The translations under genes were made by a program, and so were the position numbers. Shown here piece by piece: positions 8,508 through 17,518 of a DNA stretch of 64,000 bases; the stretch's first letter is position 1, and each line of letters starts with the position of its first letter. Where the stretch lies: positions 1,476,001 to 1,540,000 of the forward strand of contig NZ_CP090003.1 in NCBI RefSeq assembly GCF_021390195.1, written 5' to 3'. The notes below the pieces were generated by a model that searched no databases, was not told the DNA's origin, and was given only the letters and a program-made list of their open reading frames with translations. Source of the DNA: Flagellimonas sp. CMM7. GTDB lineage: Bacteria > Bacteroidota > Bacteroidia > Flavobacteriales > Flavobacteriaceae.

Positions 8508-8618
8508 ATTGTTATAAATAAAACTCAAAGTTATAAAAATCAAAAACTTTACTCCTACGAAATCGATGTAGTATCACAAAATGCCCGATATTTGTGGGCA
8601 AAACACAACCCTATTTTA

Positions 8619-9626
8619 ATGACAAGAAAAAATCAGACCCTTGGAGAGTTCATTATTGAAAACCAGTCTTCATTTCAATACTCTTCTGGAGAGCTCTCTA
8701 AACTAATCAATGCCATTCGTTTAGCCGCTAAAGTAGTTAATCACGAAGTAAATAAAGCGGGTTTGGTTGACGTAATCGGAGCTGCTGGCGACACTAACAT
8801 TCAAGGGGAAGACCAGCAAAAATTAGATGTATTTGCAAATGAAAAATTTATCCAAACACTTACCAATAGGGAGATAGTTTGTGGAATAGCCTCTGAAGAA
8901 GAAGACAGTTTTATAAGCATTAATAGCAGTGATGAAAAACATCAAAACAAATATGTGGTATTGATTGATCCTTTGGATGGTTCTTCAAATATTGATGTTA
9001 ATGTTTCGGTTGGAACCATATTTTCAGTTTATAGACGTGTTACTCCTGTTGGAACTCCAGTTCAACTTGAAGATTTTTTACAGCCAGGAAATAAACAAGT
9101 AGCTGCTGGCTATGTGGTTTATGGAACATCGACAATGTTGGTTTACACCACTGGGGATGGAGTAAATGGCTTTACTTTGAATCCCGCACTGGGCACCTTT
9201 TATTTGTCACACCCTAATATGCAGTTTCCGGAAAATGGTAAAATATATTCTGTAAATGAAGGTAACTACATTCATTTTTTACAAGGGGTTAAAGATTACA
9301 TAAAGTATTGTCAAGAAGAGGAAGGTGACAGGCCTTATACTTCAAGGTATATTGGCTCACTAGTTTCCGATTTTCATCGTAATATGATTAAGGGTGGAAT
9401 ATATATGTATCCTAAAAGTAGTATTTCGCAAAGTGGAAAACTTAGACTGCTTTACGAATGTAATCCTATGGCCTTTATTGCAGAACAAGCCAATGGTTTG
9501 GCAATTGGTGGTAAAACTCGAATACTGGATATTGAGCCTACCGAACTACATCAACGGGTACCCTTCTTTTGTGGAAGCCGAAATATGGTCAAAAAATTGG
9601 AGGATTTTTTAAATAAGTACCATTAG
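8619..9626 (+). CDS. fbp: Class I fructose-1,6-bisphosphatase
   Basis: A protein of about 335 residues; the start at the ATG 8619 ([12 protein letters not shown]) matches the family and removes nine extra residues. Metal and substrate motifs are all present: [18 protein letters not shown], a YGTSTMLVY block, the [12 protein letters not shown] region and the C-terminal [16 protein letters not shown]. It dephosphorylates fructose 1,6-bisphosphate in gluconeogenesis. It is divergent from the acetyltransferase-lysC pair and convergent with the TerB gene, with no gap for a terminator. Confidence 0.92.
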   Translation: MTRKNQTLGEFIIENQSSFQYSSGELSKLINAIRLAAKVVNHEVNKAGLVDVIGAAGDTNIQGEDQQKLDVFANEKFIQTLTNREIVCGIASEEEDSFISINSSDEKHQNKYVVLIDPLDGSSNIDVNVSVGTIFSVYRRVTPVGTPVQLEDFLQPGNKQVAAGYVVYGTSTMLVYTTGDGVNGFTLNPALGTFYLSHPNMQFPENGKIYSVNEGNYIHFLQGVKDYIKYCQEEEGDRPYTSRYIGSLVSDFHRNMIKGGIYMYPKSSISQSGKLRLLYECNPMAFIAEQANGLAIGGKTRILDIEPTELHQRVPFFCGSRNMVKKLEDFLNKYH

Positions 9627-9627
9627 G

Positions 9628-10050
9628 TTACTTATCCATTAAATACTGGAAGTCTTCAAAAGCTATTTTACCAGTAAATATGGCAATGGATTTTTCTATA
9701 ATTTGAGAAGCTTTTTCAGGCGAATAACCCAATCCTACTGCGTATTTAACAATCAGCTCCATTTGTTCCTCATCAAGACTGTTATCAGCAAAGGCCATCC
9801 CAAAGAAATCGAACAAACGCTTTAATCTTTTCTCACCACTATGGGGCGTTTCAATTGGATATTTGTTCTCTTTTTTCATCACCTCTTTATATTCAGCATC
9901 GGTGATATTTAATTTGAACGCAAACTTATCCAATATTACTTTTTCCTTTTCACTTATTACACCATCTGCAGCGGCCAAACTTGCCAAAGTAGCAAAATGG
10001 GCCAAATTATGTCTTTGTTCGCTATGTTCGTATAAATCTATAATGGGCAT
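9628..10050 (-). CDS. TerB-like (tellurite resistance B fold) protein
   Basis: A 140-residue all-helical protein with TerB-like features: FATLASLAAADGVISEKE, a DxxSLDEEQMELIVKYAVGLGY second half, and acidic clusters that could bind metal. TerB-fold proteins are widespread stress or metal-sensing modules and need not confer tellurite resistance. No other ter gene is nearby. It ends 2 bases after fbp, in convergent orientation. Confidence 0.7.
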   Translation of the reverse strand: MPIIDLYEHSEQRHNLAHFATLASLAAADGVISEKEKVILDKFAFKLNITDAEYKEVMKKENKYPIETPHSGEKRLKRLFDFFGMAFADNSLDEEQMELIVKYAVGLGYSPEKASQIIEKSIAIFTGKIAFEDFQYLMDK

Positions 10051-10162
10051 ATACTAAAATTTGTTCGGCAAATATAAATCTTAAACTAGAAAGGACAGTA
10101 AAATTATCACCAAAAGAAATTTGTAATTTTCATAGCTCTTTATAATCCTTAACGCAATTCTC

Positions 10163-12625
10163 CTGCAAGAATCTGAACTACTACATATTGCCGAAAACTG
10201 GTTCCAAGAACAGAATTGGAAACCATTTCCCTTTCAAAAAGAGACCTGGAATGCTTTTTTGCAAGGCAAGCACGGACTGCTAAACGCTCCAACAGGTAGT
10301 GGAAAGACTTATGCGCTTTGGTTTCCTATAGTCTTAAACTATATTAAGCACAATCCTAATTATAAGAACAAACATAAAAAAGGACTCAAAGCAATTTGGA
10401 TTACTCCATTACGAGCTTTGTCCCAAGAAATTAAACAATCTGCCGAGCGTATTACACAAGATCTACAAACCCAAATGACAGTTGGCATACGAACCGGAGA
10501 TACCTCGACCAAAGAACGGGCAAGGCAAAAAACAGCAATGCCAGACCTGTTGATCACCACTCCAGAAAGTCTGCAACTATTACTTTCTTCAAAAGGGTAC
10601 GACAAGGTCTTCAAAGACTGCTCCGCTATCATTGTTGATGAATGGCATGAACTTTTGGGAACCAAAAAAGGTGTTCAAATGGAACTTGGCCTTTCTAGGT
10701 TAAAAACAATATGCAAAAATCTAAGAATCTGGGGAATATCCGCCACTATTGGGAATTTAGATCAGGCACGAGAAGTTCTTCTTGGCCCTACTTCCTTGGC
10801 ACATGAAAACTCGGTTTTGATAAAGGCCAAATTGAACAAGAAAATAACCGTTCAAAGTATCATTCCAAAACAGATGGAAACATTCCCTTGGCGTGGACAT
10901 TTAGGCCTTCACTTACTTGAAGAAGTTGTTCCCATTATCAACAATAGCAAAACCACCTTATTGTTTACAAATACCCGAAGCCAATGTGAGATTTGGTTTC
11001 AAAAGATATTGGAAAAACATCCTGAGTATGCCGGCGAAATTGCCATGCACCATGGTAGTATCAACAAAGAAACACGTATTTGGGTAGAACAGGCCATACG
11101 GAACGAAAGTTTGAAAGCAGTTGTCTGCACTTCCAGCTTGGATTTGGGAGTAGATTTTGCACCTGTGGAAACCGTGGTGCAAATTGGAGGGCCAAAAGGG
11201 GTAGCACGATTTTTACAACGTGCAGGGCGAAGTGGCCACAGACCTGGAAAGGAAAGTGTCATCCATTTTTTGCCAACCCATGCCATTGAACTCATTGAGG
11301 CATCTGCCATGCAACAAGCCGTTAAAAAAGAAGCTGTTGAAGACCGCGTTCCATATCTAAATAGTTTTGATGTCCTTATTCAATATTTGACAACCTTGGC
11401 GGTATCCGATGGTTTTTATCCCGATGAAATTTATCCGGAGATCAAACAAACTTTTTGCTATCAAGCAATTTCAGAAGAACAATGGCAGTGGCTCTTGAAC
11501 TTTTTGGTTATGGGCAGTCAAAGTTTAAAAACCTATGATGAATATAAAAAGGTAATGGTTGAAGAAGATGGAAAATTCAAGGTGAACAATCGCGGAATTG
11601 CTATGCGCCATCGTTTTCAAATTGGAACAATAGTAGGAGATGCCTCTATATCCGTCCGGTATCAAAAAGGAGGCTACATTGGTACTATTGAAGAATCGTT
11701 CATTTCTAAATTAGCCGCTGGTGATGTGTTTACTTTTGCAGGAAGAAATTTAGAATTTATTAGAATTAAAGGCATGTCTGCCCATGTGCGCAACTCTTCA
11801 AAGAGGACCAATAAAGTACCTAGTTGGATGGGGGGCCGATTGAGTTTTTCTGCTCAAATGTCAGAATTGCTACGACAAGAATTATACACCGCCGAATTGG
11901 AGTCCAAGAAGCAATCAAAAGAAATAAAATCTTTAGCTCCCATGTTTGCTAAACAACGGGAAGAAAGTGTTGTTCCAAAGCCAAATCAATTTCTTATAGA
12001 AACCTTCAAAACCAATGACGGTTACCATCATATTTTTTATCCTTTTGAAGGCAGGGCGATTCACGAGGGCATGAGTAGTTTATTGGCATATCGAATAAGT
12101 TTGCTGTCCCCTATTACCTGCTCTTTGGCTTTTAATGATTATGGATTTGAACTGTTGTCCGACAAAGAAATCAACATTCAGGAAGTATTGGACAACGATT
12201 TGTTTACCCCAGAATATATGCTGAGTGATTTACAGAAAAGTTTGAACTCCAATGAAATGGCAAAACGAAAATTTAGGGATGTTGCTGTTATTAGCGGAAT
12301 GGTATTTACCGGCTACCCAGATAAAGGCATAAAAATGAAACATTTACAGAGCAGTTCACAGTTACTTTTTGATGTATTCAAAGACTTTGAGCCGGACAAT
12401 CTTTTGTTTCAGCAAGCCTTTACCGAAACTTTTGAACACCAATTAGAAGAGGGTCGTTTACGCTTGGCTTTGGAACGAATTGAGCAGCAAGAGATCGTAT
12501 GGAAAAAGTGTAGCAATCCAACGCCGTTTTCATTTCCGATTATTACGGACAGGCTTCGTGAAAAACTATCCAATGAGAAACTAGCTGATCGTATAAAACG
12601 AATGACCAAGATTTTGACTAGATGA
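10163..12625 (+). CDS. Ligase-associated DNA damage response DEXH-box helicase (Lhr-like), non-ATG start
   Basis: About 820 residues counted from the CTG at 10163. Walker A is APTGSGKT (42-49), the DEXH box is DEWH (159-162), and motif VI is the QRAGRSGHRPG type; Lhr-core winged-helix and DUF4145-free C-terminal parts follow. Family conservation (ESELLHIAENWFQ, then WKPFPFQKETW) continues upstream of the first TTG at 10259, yet there is no ATG, GTG or TTG between the in-frame stop at 10133 and 10259. The true start is therefore likely CTG 10163 or ATT 10157. The stop overlaps the PdeM start (ATGA). Confidence 0.85.
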   Translation: MQESELLHIAENWFQEQNWKPFPFQKETWNAFLQGKHGLLNAPTGSGKTYALWFPIVLNYIKHNPNYKNKHKKGLKAIWITPLRALSQEIKQSAERITQDLQTQMTVGIRTGDTSTKERARQKTAMPDLLITTPESLQLLLSSKGYDKVFKDCSAIIVDEWHELLGTKKGVQMELGLSRLKTICKNLRIWGISATIGNLDQAREVLLGPTSLAHENSVLIKAKLNKKITVQSIIPKQMETFPWRGHLGLHLLEEVVPIINNSKTTLLFTNTRSQCEIWFQKILEKHPEYAGEIAMHHGSINKETRIWVEQAIRNESLKAVVCTSSLDLGVDFAPVETVVQIGGPKGVARFLQRAGRSGHRPGKESVIHFLPTHAIELIEASAMQQAVKKEAVEDRVPYLNSFDVLIQYLTTLAVSDGFYPDEIYPEIKQTFCYQAISEEQWQWLLNFLVMGSQSLKTYDEYKKVMVEEDGKFKVNNRGIAMRHRFQIGTIVGDASISVRYQKGGYIGTIEESFISKLAAGDVFTFAGRNLEFIRIKGMSAHVRNSSKRTNKVPSWMGGRLSFSAQMSELLRQELYTAELESKKQSKEIKSLAPMFAKQREESVVPKPNQFLIETFKTNDGYHHIFYPFEGRAIHEGMSSLLAYRISLLSPITCSLAFNDYGFELLSDKEINIQEVLDNDLFTPEYMLSDLQKSLNSNEMAKRKFRDVAVISGMVFTGYPDKGIKMKHLQSSSQLLFDVFKDFEPDNLLFQQAFTETFEHQLEEGRLRLALERIEQQEIVWKKCSNPTPFSFPIITDRLREKLSNEKLADRIKRMTKILTR

Positions 12626-13254
12626 CTCAAACCATACATTTTAACAATCAAGAATTTGTTCTTCACCCTCTTGGAGGAATGTTTTGGGTGGAAAAATCAC
12701 TGTTGCTCATTAGCGATGTTCATTTGGGCAAGGTGAATCATTTTAGAAAATTTGGGGCCGCTGTTCCAAGACAAGCCATTCATAAAAATTTTCTGTTGCT
12801 GGACAAAATCGTTGCTGATTTTAGCCCCTTTCAAATATGCTTTTTAGGAGATCTATTTCATTCATCCTTAAATAAAGAATGGGAACTTTTTGAAAATTGG
12901 GTTGCCAAAACTCCTGCAGAAATTATTCTGGTATCTGGAAACCATGACATCATCTCTCCCCTTTTATTTGAAAAATTGAATATTGAGATTTACCAAGAGT
13001 GGATTCTAGATAATTTTTTATTGACCCACCATCCGGAGGAACGTGAAAAGCTTTTTAATTTCTGCGGACATATTCACCCAGCCATCAAATTAAAAGGGTT
13101 TGGACGCCAAAACCTGAGGCTGTCTTGTTTTTTTAAAACCAAAAACCAAATGATTCTTCCCGCTTTTGGTGAGTTTACTGGAACTTATACCCTTAAACCC
13201 ACCAAGAAAGATGAGGTTTATGTTATTGTTGAGGACGAAGTGGTAAAAGTTTAA
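12622..13254 (+). CDS. pdeM: Ligase-associated DNA damage response endonuclease PdeM (calcineurin-like)
   Basis: A 210-residue metallophosphoesterase. Metal motifs appear in order: SDVHLGK, FLGDLFHS, SGNHD, LLTHHPEE and FCGHIHP. It belongs to the PdeM group, whose genes accompany an Lhr-like helicase, an MBL-fold exonuclease and an ATP-dependent ligase. The ATG overlaps the helicase stop by four bases, so the two are translationally coupled. The exonuclease and ligase partners are not in this window. Confidence 0.88.
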   Translation: MTQTIHFNNQEFVLHPLGGMFWVEKSLLLISDVHLGKVNHFRKFGAAVPRQAIHKNFLLLDKIVADFSPFQICFLGDLFHSSLNKEWELFENWVAKTPAEIILVSGNHDIISPLLFEKLNIEIYQEWILDNFLLTHHPEEREKLFNFCGHIHPAIKLKGFGRQNLRLSCFFKTKNQMILPAFGEFTGTYTLKPTKKDEVYVIVEDEVVKV

Positions 13255-13261
13255 ATTTAGT

Positions 13262-13293
13262 TTTGTCCACAACTGATCTTCAATCTATATTTG
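13262..13293 (+). promoter_or_regulatory. Bacteroidota-type promoter of mfd
   Basis: TTTG at 13262-13265, a 20-base spacer, then TATATTTG at 13286-13293, a full match to TTTG-N19..21-TAnnTTTG. Transcription would start near 13299, leaving a leader of only about 11 bases before the TTG start at 13310. Confidence 0.7.
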
Positions 13294-13309
13294 CCACAAA
13301 GTTTTTGGA

Positions 13310-16300
13310 TTGACCAAAGCCTCCGTTTCCCAACTTTTTGAACAGTCTCCACAACTTAGGAAACTGAGGAATTCCATTGCTCAAATTGAAAAAATCAACA
13401 TAAAGGGCCTTACCGGCTCAGCACTATCTTTTGCCATTGCTGATATTTTTAAATCGGGAGAATTGCCTTTTCTTGTTTTATTGAATGATAAGGAGGAAGC
13501 AGCCTATTACCTTAATGATCTAGAGCAATTGATCGGCGAAAATGATGTCCTTTTTTATCCAGGCAGTTATCGCCGACCTTATCAAATTGAAGAAACCGAT
13601 AATGCCAATGTTCTTCTAAGGGCAGAGGTTTTAAACCGTATAAATTCCAGGAAAAGACCCGCTGTCATCGTCACCTACCCAGATGCCCTTTTTGAAAAAG
13701 TGGTCACCAGAAAAGAACTGGACAAAAACACTTTAAAAATTAAGTTGGAGGATACCCTATCTCTTGATTTTTTGAACGAGGTGCTTTTTGAATACCAATT
13801 TAAACGTGTAGATTTTGTAACAGAACCTGGTGAATTTTCTGTACGGGGTGGTATCGTGGACGTCTTTTCTTTTTCCCACGATGAACCCTACCGTATTGAG
13901 TTTTTTGGAGATGAGGTAGAAAGTATCAGAACTTTTGATGTAGAAACACAATTATCCACAGAAAAAGTAAAGCGAATTACTGTTATCCCAAATGTTGAAA
14001 ACAAATTTTTACAGGAATCCCGTGAAAGTTTTTTAAAATATATCTCACCAAAAACTGTGGTTTTTTCAAAGAACTTGAATCTGGTCTATGACAGGATAGA
14101 TTCCTTTTTTGAGAAAGCAGAGGAGAGTTTTAAAAAGCTTAGTGAAGAAATTAAACATGCCAAACCAGAAGAACTTTTTGTGAACTCTGGGTTGTTAAAA
14201 TCCCAATTACAGGATTTTGGTTTGGTTGAATTGGATAGTAGTATAAAACAAGACATCTCGCCTGCGCTCGATGTGACTTTCAACACCAAACCTCAGCCTT
14301 CTTTCAATAAGAAGTTTGACTTGCTTATTGAAAACATCAACGAAAATCACGAGGCAGGTTTTACCAATTACATTTTCTGTTCCACGGAACAACAAGCAAA
14401 ACGTTTTCATGACATTTTTGATGAAGTAGAGAAAACGGTTCATTACAAAACTATAGTCTTTCCATTATACCAGGGTTTTATTGACCATGATTTAAAACTT
14501 GCCTGTTATACCGATCATCAAATTTTTGAGCGCTATCACAAATTCCAACTAAAGAATGGCTACGCAAAAAAACAGGCCATCACGCTTAAAGAACTGAATA
14601 AGTTGGAAATTGGCGATTATGTAACCCATATTGACCATGGCATTGGTAAGTTCGGGGGGCTTCAAAAAATAGATGTAGAAGGTAAAAAACAAGAAGCTAT
14701 AAAATTGATGTATGGCGAGCGAGACATTCTCTATGTAAGCATTCACTCGTTACACAAAATATCAAAGTTCAATGGTAAGGATGGGGCTCCTCCCAAGATT
14801 TATAAACTAGGCTCGGCCGCATGGAAGAAGTTAAAGCAAAAAACAAAGAGTAGGGTCAAAAAAATTGCATTTGACCTTATTAAAGTTTATGCAAAGCGCC
14901 GTTTGGAGAAAGGATTTCAATACGATCCTGATAGTTATTTACAACATGAACTGGAAGCTTCATTTATTTATGAGGATACTCCAGACCAAGAAAAATCCAC
15001 ACAAGATGTAAAAAGAGATATGGAGAGCGAGCGCCCCATGGATCGCCTAATATGTGGGGATGTTGGCTTTGGTAAAACAGAAATTGCCATCCGTGCCGCC
15101 TTTAAAGCGGTTGACAATGGCAAGCAAGTCGCTATACTGGTGCCCACTACCATTTTGGCATTTCAACATAGCAGAACATTCAAAGAGCGACTTAAAGAAA
15201 TGCCTGTCACTGTTGACTATTTAAATCGTTTTAGAACGGCAAAAGAAAAACGGGATATCCATGAAAGATTAGCTGCCGGGAAAATCGATATTATCATTGG
15301 CACACACCAACTGGTAAATAAGAGTGTACAATTTAAAGATTTGGGATTACTCATTGTAGATGAGGAACAAAAGTTTGGGGTCGCCGTGAAGGATAAGCTC
15401 AAATCCATTAAAGAAAATGTAGATGTTTTGACCTTGACCGCCACGCCAATTCCGAGGACTTTGCAGTTTAGTTTAATGGCCGCTCGCGACCTTTCTGTTA
15501 TCAATACACCTCCACCCAACCGTTACCCTATTGAAAGTAGAGTAATCCGGTTTCAAGAAGAAATCATTCGAGATGCTGTTTCCTATGAGATTCAACGTGG
15601 CGGACAGGTCTTTTTTATCCATAACCGAATTGAAAATATAAAAGAGGTCGCCGGAATGATTCAACGTCTCGTTCCAGATGCCAAAATAGGCATTGGTCAT
15701 GGGCAAATGGAAGGTAAAAAACTGGAGCAGTTGATGCTTGCTTTTATGAATGGAGAATTTGATGTTTTGGTTTCTACCACCATTGTGGAAAGTGGATTGG
15801 ATGTTACCAACGCCAATACCATCTTTATCCATAACGCCAATAATTTTGGATTGAGCGATCTTCATCAAATGCGTGGACGTGTAGGTCGAAGCAATAAAAA
15901 GGCCTTTTGTTTCTTTATTACCCCACCTTACGATGTAATGACACCAGATGCTCGCAAACGTATTGAAGCTTTGGAACAATTTACGGAACTGGGAAGTGGT
16001 TTTAACATTGCCATGAAAGATTTGGAAATTCGTGGTGCAGGTGATTTGTTGGGTGGTGAACAAAGTGGATTTATCAACGAAATTGGTTTTGAAACCTATC
16101 AGAAAATATTGGCTGAAGCCATTGAGGAACTCAAAGAAAATGAGTTTAAAGAACTCTATGAAGAGGTGGAGGGCAAACAGGAAAAAGCATACGTAAAAGA
16201 CACGCAGCTGGATACCGATTTTGAATTGCTTTTCCCAGATGATTACATTAACAACATTACAGAGCGACTAAATCTGTATACCCAACTAAATGGAGTAGCG

Positions 16301-16675
16301 GATGAGGTTGAGCTTCAAAAATATGAAGGGGAATTGGTCGATCGCTTTGGCGATTTGCCTACTCAGGCAGTGGACTTATTAAACTCTGTTCGTATTAAAT
16401 GGATTGCCAATAGTATTGGTTTGGAACGTGTAATTCTAAAACAAGGAAAGTTCTTGGGTTATTTTATTGCCGACCAACAATCCGAATTCTATCAAAGTAG
16501 CGTTTTTACACATGTGCTACAATACGTTCAAGCCAACCCAAAAATTTGTCAATTAAAAGAAAAACAAACCCGTAACGGATTGCGGTTGTTGTTGGTTTTT
16601 GATGGGGTTACAAGCGTGGAGAAAGCGTTGAATATTCTTTTACCATTGAATATAAAGCAAGAAGCAGAACTTTGA
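13310..16675 (+). CDS. mfd: Transcription-repair coupling factor
   Basis: A 1121-residue Mfd. The N-terminal UvrB-like region includes GEFSVRGGIVDVF, the RNA polymerase-interacting domain holds GDYVTHIDHGIGKFGG, Walker A is GDVGFGKTE (near residue 583), the DEEQ box is near 682, and motif VI is MRGRVGRS. A TRCF C-terminal domain closes the protein. It displaces stalled RNA polymerase and recruits UvrA. The start is TTG at 13310, supported by the leading TKASVSQLFEQSPQ typical of relatives and by the promoter just upstream. Being next to helicase/PdeM makes this a repair cluster. Confidence 0.95.
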   Translation: MTKASVSQLFEQSPQLRKLRNSIAQIEKINIKGLTGSALSFAIADIFKSGELPFLVLLNDKEEAAYYLNDLEQLIGENDVLFYPGSYRRPYQIEETDNANVLLRAEVLNRINSRKRPAVIVTYPDALFEKVVTRKELDKNTLKIKLEDTLSLDFLNEVLFEYQFKRVDFVTEPGEFSVRGGIVDVFSFSHDEPYRIEFFGDEVESIRTFDVETQLSTEKVKRITVIPNVENKFLQESRESFLKYISPKTVVFSKNLNLVYDRIDSFFEKAEESFKKLSEEIKHAKPEELFVNSGLLKSQLQDFGLVELDSSIKQDISPALDVTFNTKPQPSFNKKFDLLIENINENHEAGFTNYIFCSTEQQAKRFHDIFDEVEKTVHYKTIVFPLYQGFIDHDLKLACYTDHQIFERYHKFQLKNGYAKKQAITLKELNKLEIGDYVTHIDHGIGKFGGLQKIDVEGKKQEAIKLMYGERDILYVSIHSLHKISKFNGKDGAPPKIYKLGSAAWKKLKQKTKSRVKKIAFDLIKVYAKRRLEKGFQYDPDSYLQHELEASFIYEDTPDQEKSTQDVKRDMESERPMDRLICGDVGFGKTEIAIRAAFKAVDNGKQVAILVPTTILAFQHSRTFKERLKEMPVTVDYLNRFRTAKEKRDIHERLAAGKIDIIIGTHQLVNKSVQFKDLGLLIVDEEQKFGVAVKDKLKSIKENVDVLTLTATPIPRTLQFSLMAARDLSVINTPPPNRYPIESRVIRFQEEIIRDAVSYEIQRGGQVFFIHNRIENIKEVAGMIQRLVPDAKIGIGHGQMEGKKLEQLMLAFMNGEFDVLVSTTIVESGLDVTNANTIFIHNANNFGLSDLHQMRGRVGRSNKKAFCFFITPPYDVMTPDARKRIEALEQFTELGSGFNIAMKDLEIRGAGDLLGGEQSGFINEIGFETYQKILAEAIEELKENEFKELYEEVEGKQEKAYVKDTQLDTDFELLFPDDYINNITERLNLYTQLNGVADEVELQKYEGELVDRFGDLPTQAVDLLNSVRIKWIANSIGLERVILKQGKFLGYFIADQQSEFYQSSVFTHVLQYVQANPKICQLKEKQTRNGLRLLLVFDGVTSVEKALNILLPLNIKQEAEL

Positions 16676-16731
16676 TTTTTTGCACCCTTGGCTTAGGTTT
16701 CTAACACAATACAAAACAATACCTTCGATTT

Positions 16732-17436
16732 ATGGCCCAAAAACCCAAAACCTATTTTAACTGGAGTTCTGGAAAGGATTCCGCTTTGGCCCTTTACCAT
16801 TTACTACAACAAAATGATTTAGAAATTGATTGTTTGTTGACAACGGTGAACTCACATTACAACAGGGTTTCTATGCATGGGCTTCGCAAGGAGGTTTTAG
16901 AAGCCCAAGCAGCAGAAATTGGTATTCCTCTGGATATTCTTGAAGTTCCGGAAAACCCTTCCATGGAAGAGTACAATGGTTTAATGGGAGATAAAATCAA
17001 ACAACTTAAAGCAGTAGGGTATACCCAAACGGTATTTGGCGATATTTTTTTGGAGGATCTAAAACAGTATCGGGAGCAAATGCTGGCAAAATATGATATC
17101 AAGGCCATCTTTCCACTTTGGAAAAGAGACACTAAAGATTTAATACATGAGTTTCTAGAATTGGGTTTTAAGGCAGTGATTGTTTGTATCAACAGTTCAA
17201 AACTGGACACCTCTTTTCTTGGGAAAGAATTGTCCTTGGAGCTTATAAATCAACTACCTGAAGATGTAGATCCCTGTGGAGAGCATGGGGAGTTCCATAC
17301 ATTCTGCTTTGATGGTCCCATTTTTACAAATCCCATTGCGTTTGAGGTCGGAGAAAAAGTATATAAAACCTATGATGATCCTTCTGACAAAACCAAGAAC
17401 ATCAAATTTGGATTTTGTGATATTACACTGAAATAA
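16732..17436 (+). CDS. Dph6-related PP-loop ATP pyrophosphatase
   Basis: A 234-residue adenine nucleotide alpha hydrolase. The PP-loop SSGKDSALALYHL occupies residues 12-24, followed by MHGLR and FGDIFLEDLKQYRE, and PCGEHGEFHTFCFDGP near residues 183-198. The last block is the diagnostic motif of the diphthine-ammonia-ligase-like family. Bacteria do not make diphthamide, so the real substrate is unknown; an amide-forming reaction with ATP cleavage to AMP is expected. It follows mfd by 57 bases. Confidence 0.85.
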   Translation: MAQKPKTYFNWSSGKDSALALYHLLQQNDLEIDCLLTTVNSHYNRVSMHGLRKEVLEAQAAEIGIPLDILEVPENPSMEEYNGLMGDKIKQLKAVGYTQTVFGDIFLEDLKQYREQMLAKYDIKAIFPLWKRDTKDLIHEFLELGFKAVIVCINSSKLDTSFLGKELSLELINQLPEDVDPCGEHGEFHTFCFDGPIFTNPIAFEVGEKVYKTYDDPSDKTKNIKFGFCDITLK

Positions 17437-17462
17437 AGTAATCTATTCTCATTCTTTCTCCA

Positions 17463-17495
17463 TCACACTTCAACAAGCTCAGTGTGACAAAAAAT
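17463..17495. repeat. REP-like hairpin with T/A run
   Basis: TCACACT (17463-17469) pairs with AGTGTGA (17481-17487), enclosing TCAACAAGCTC, and A's follow. It lies between two convergent genes and may act as a terminator. The sequence resembles a short hairpin I recall as repeated in many Flavobacteriia genomes; only one copy was noticed here. Confidence 0.45.
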
Positions 17496-17518
17496 CATTT
17501 TGATAGCGCATATTTTAC

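Noticed and set aside
9628..10050. Tellurite resistance locus
   Set aside because: A single TerB-like gene with no other ter genes does not support a tellurite function.
10259..12625. Helicase starting at TTG 10259
   Set aside because: It would remove the conserved N-terminal segment (QKETWNAF region and upstream) that leads into the Walker A motif.
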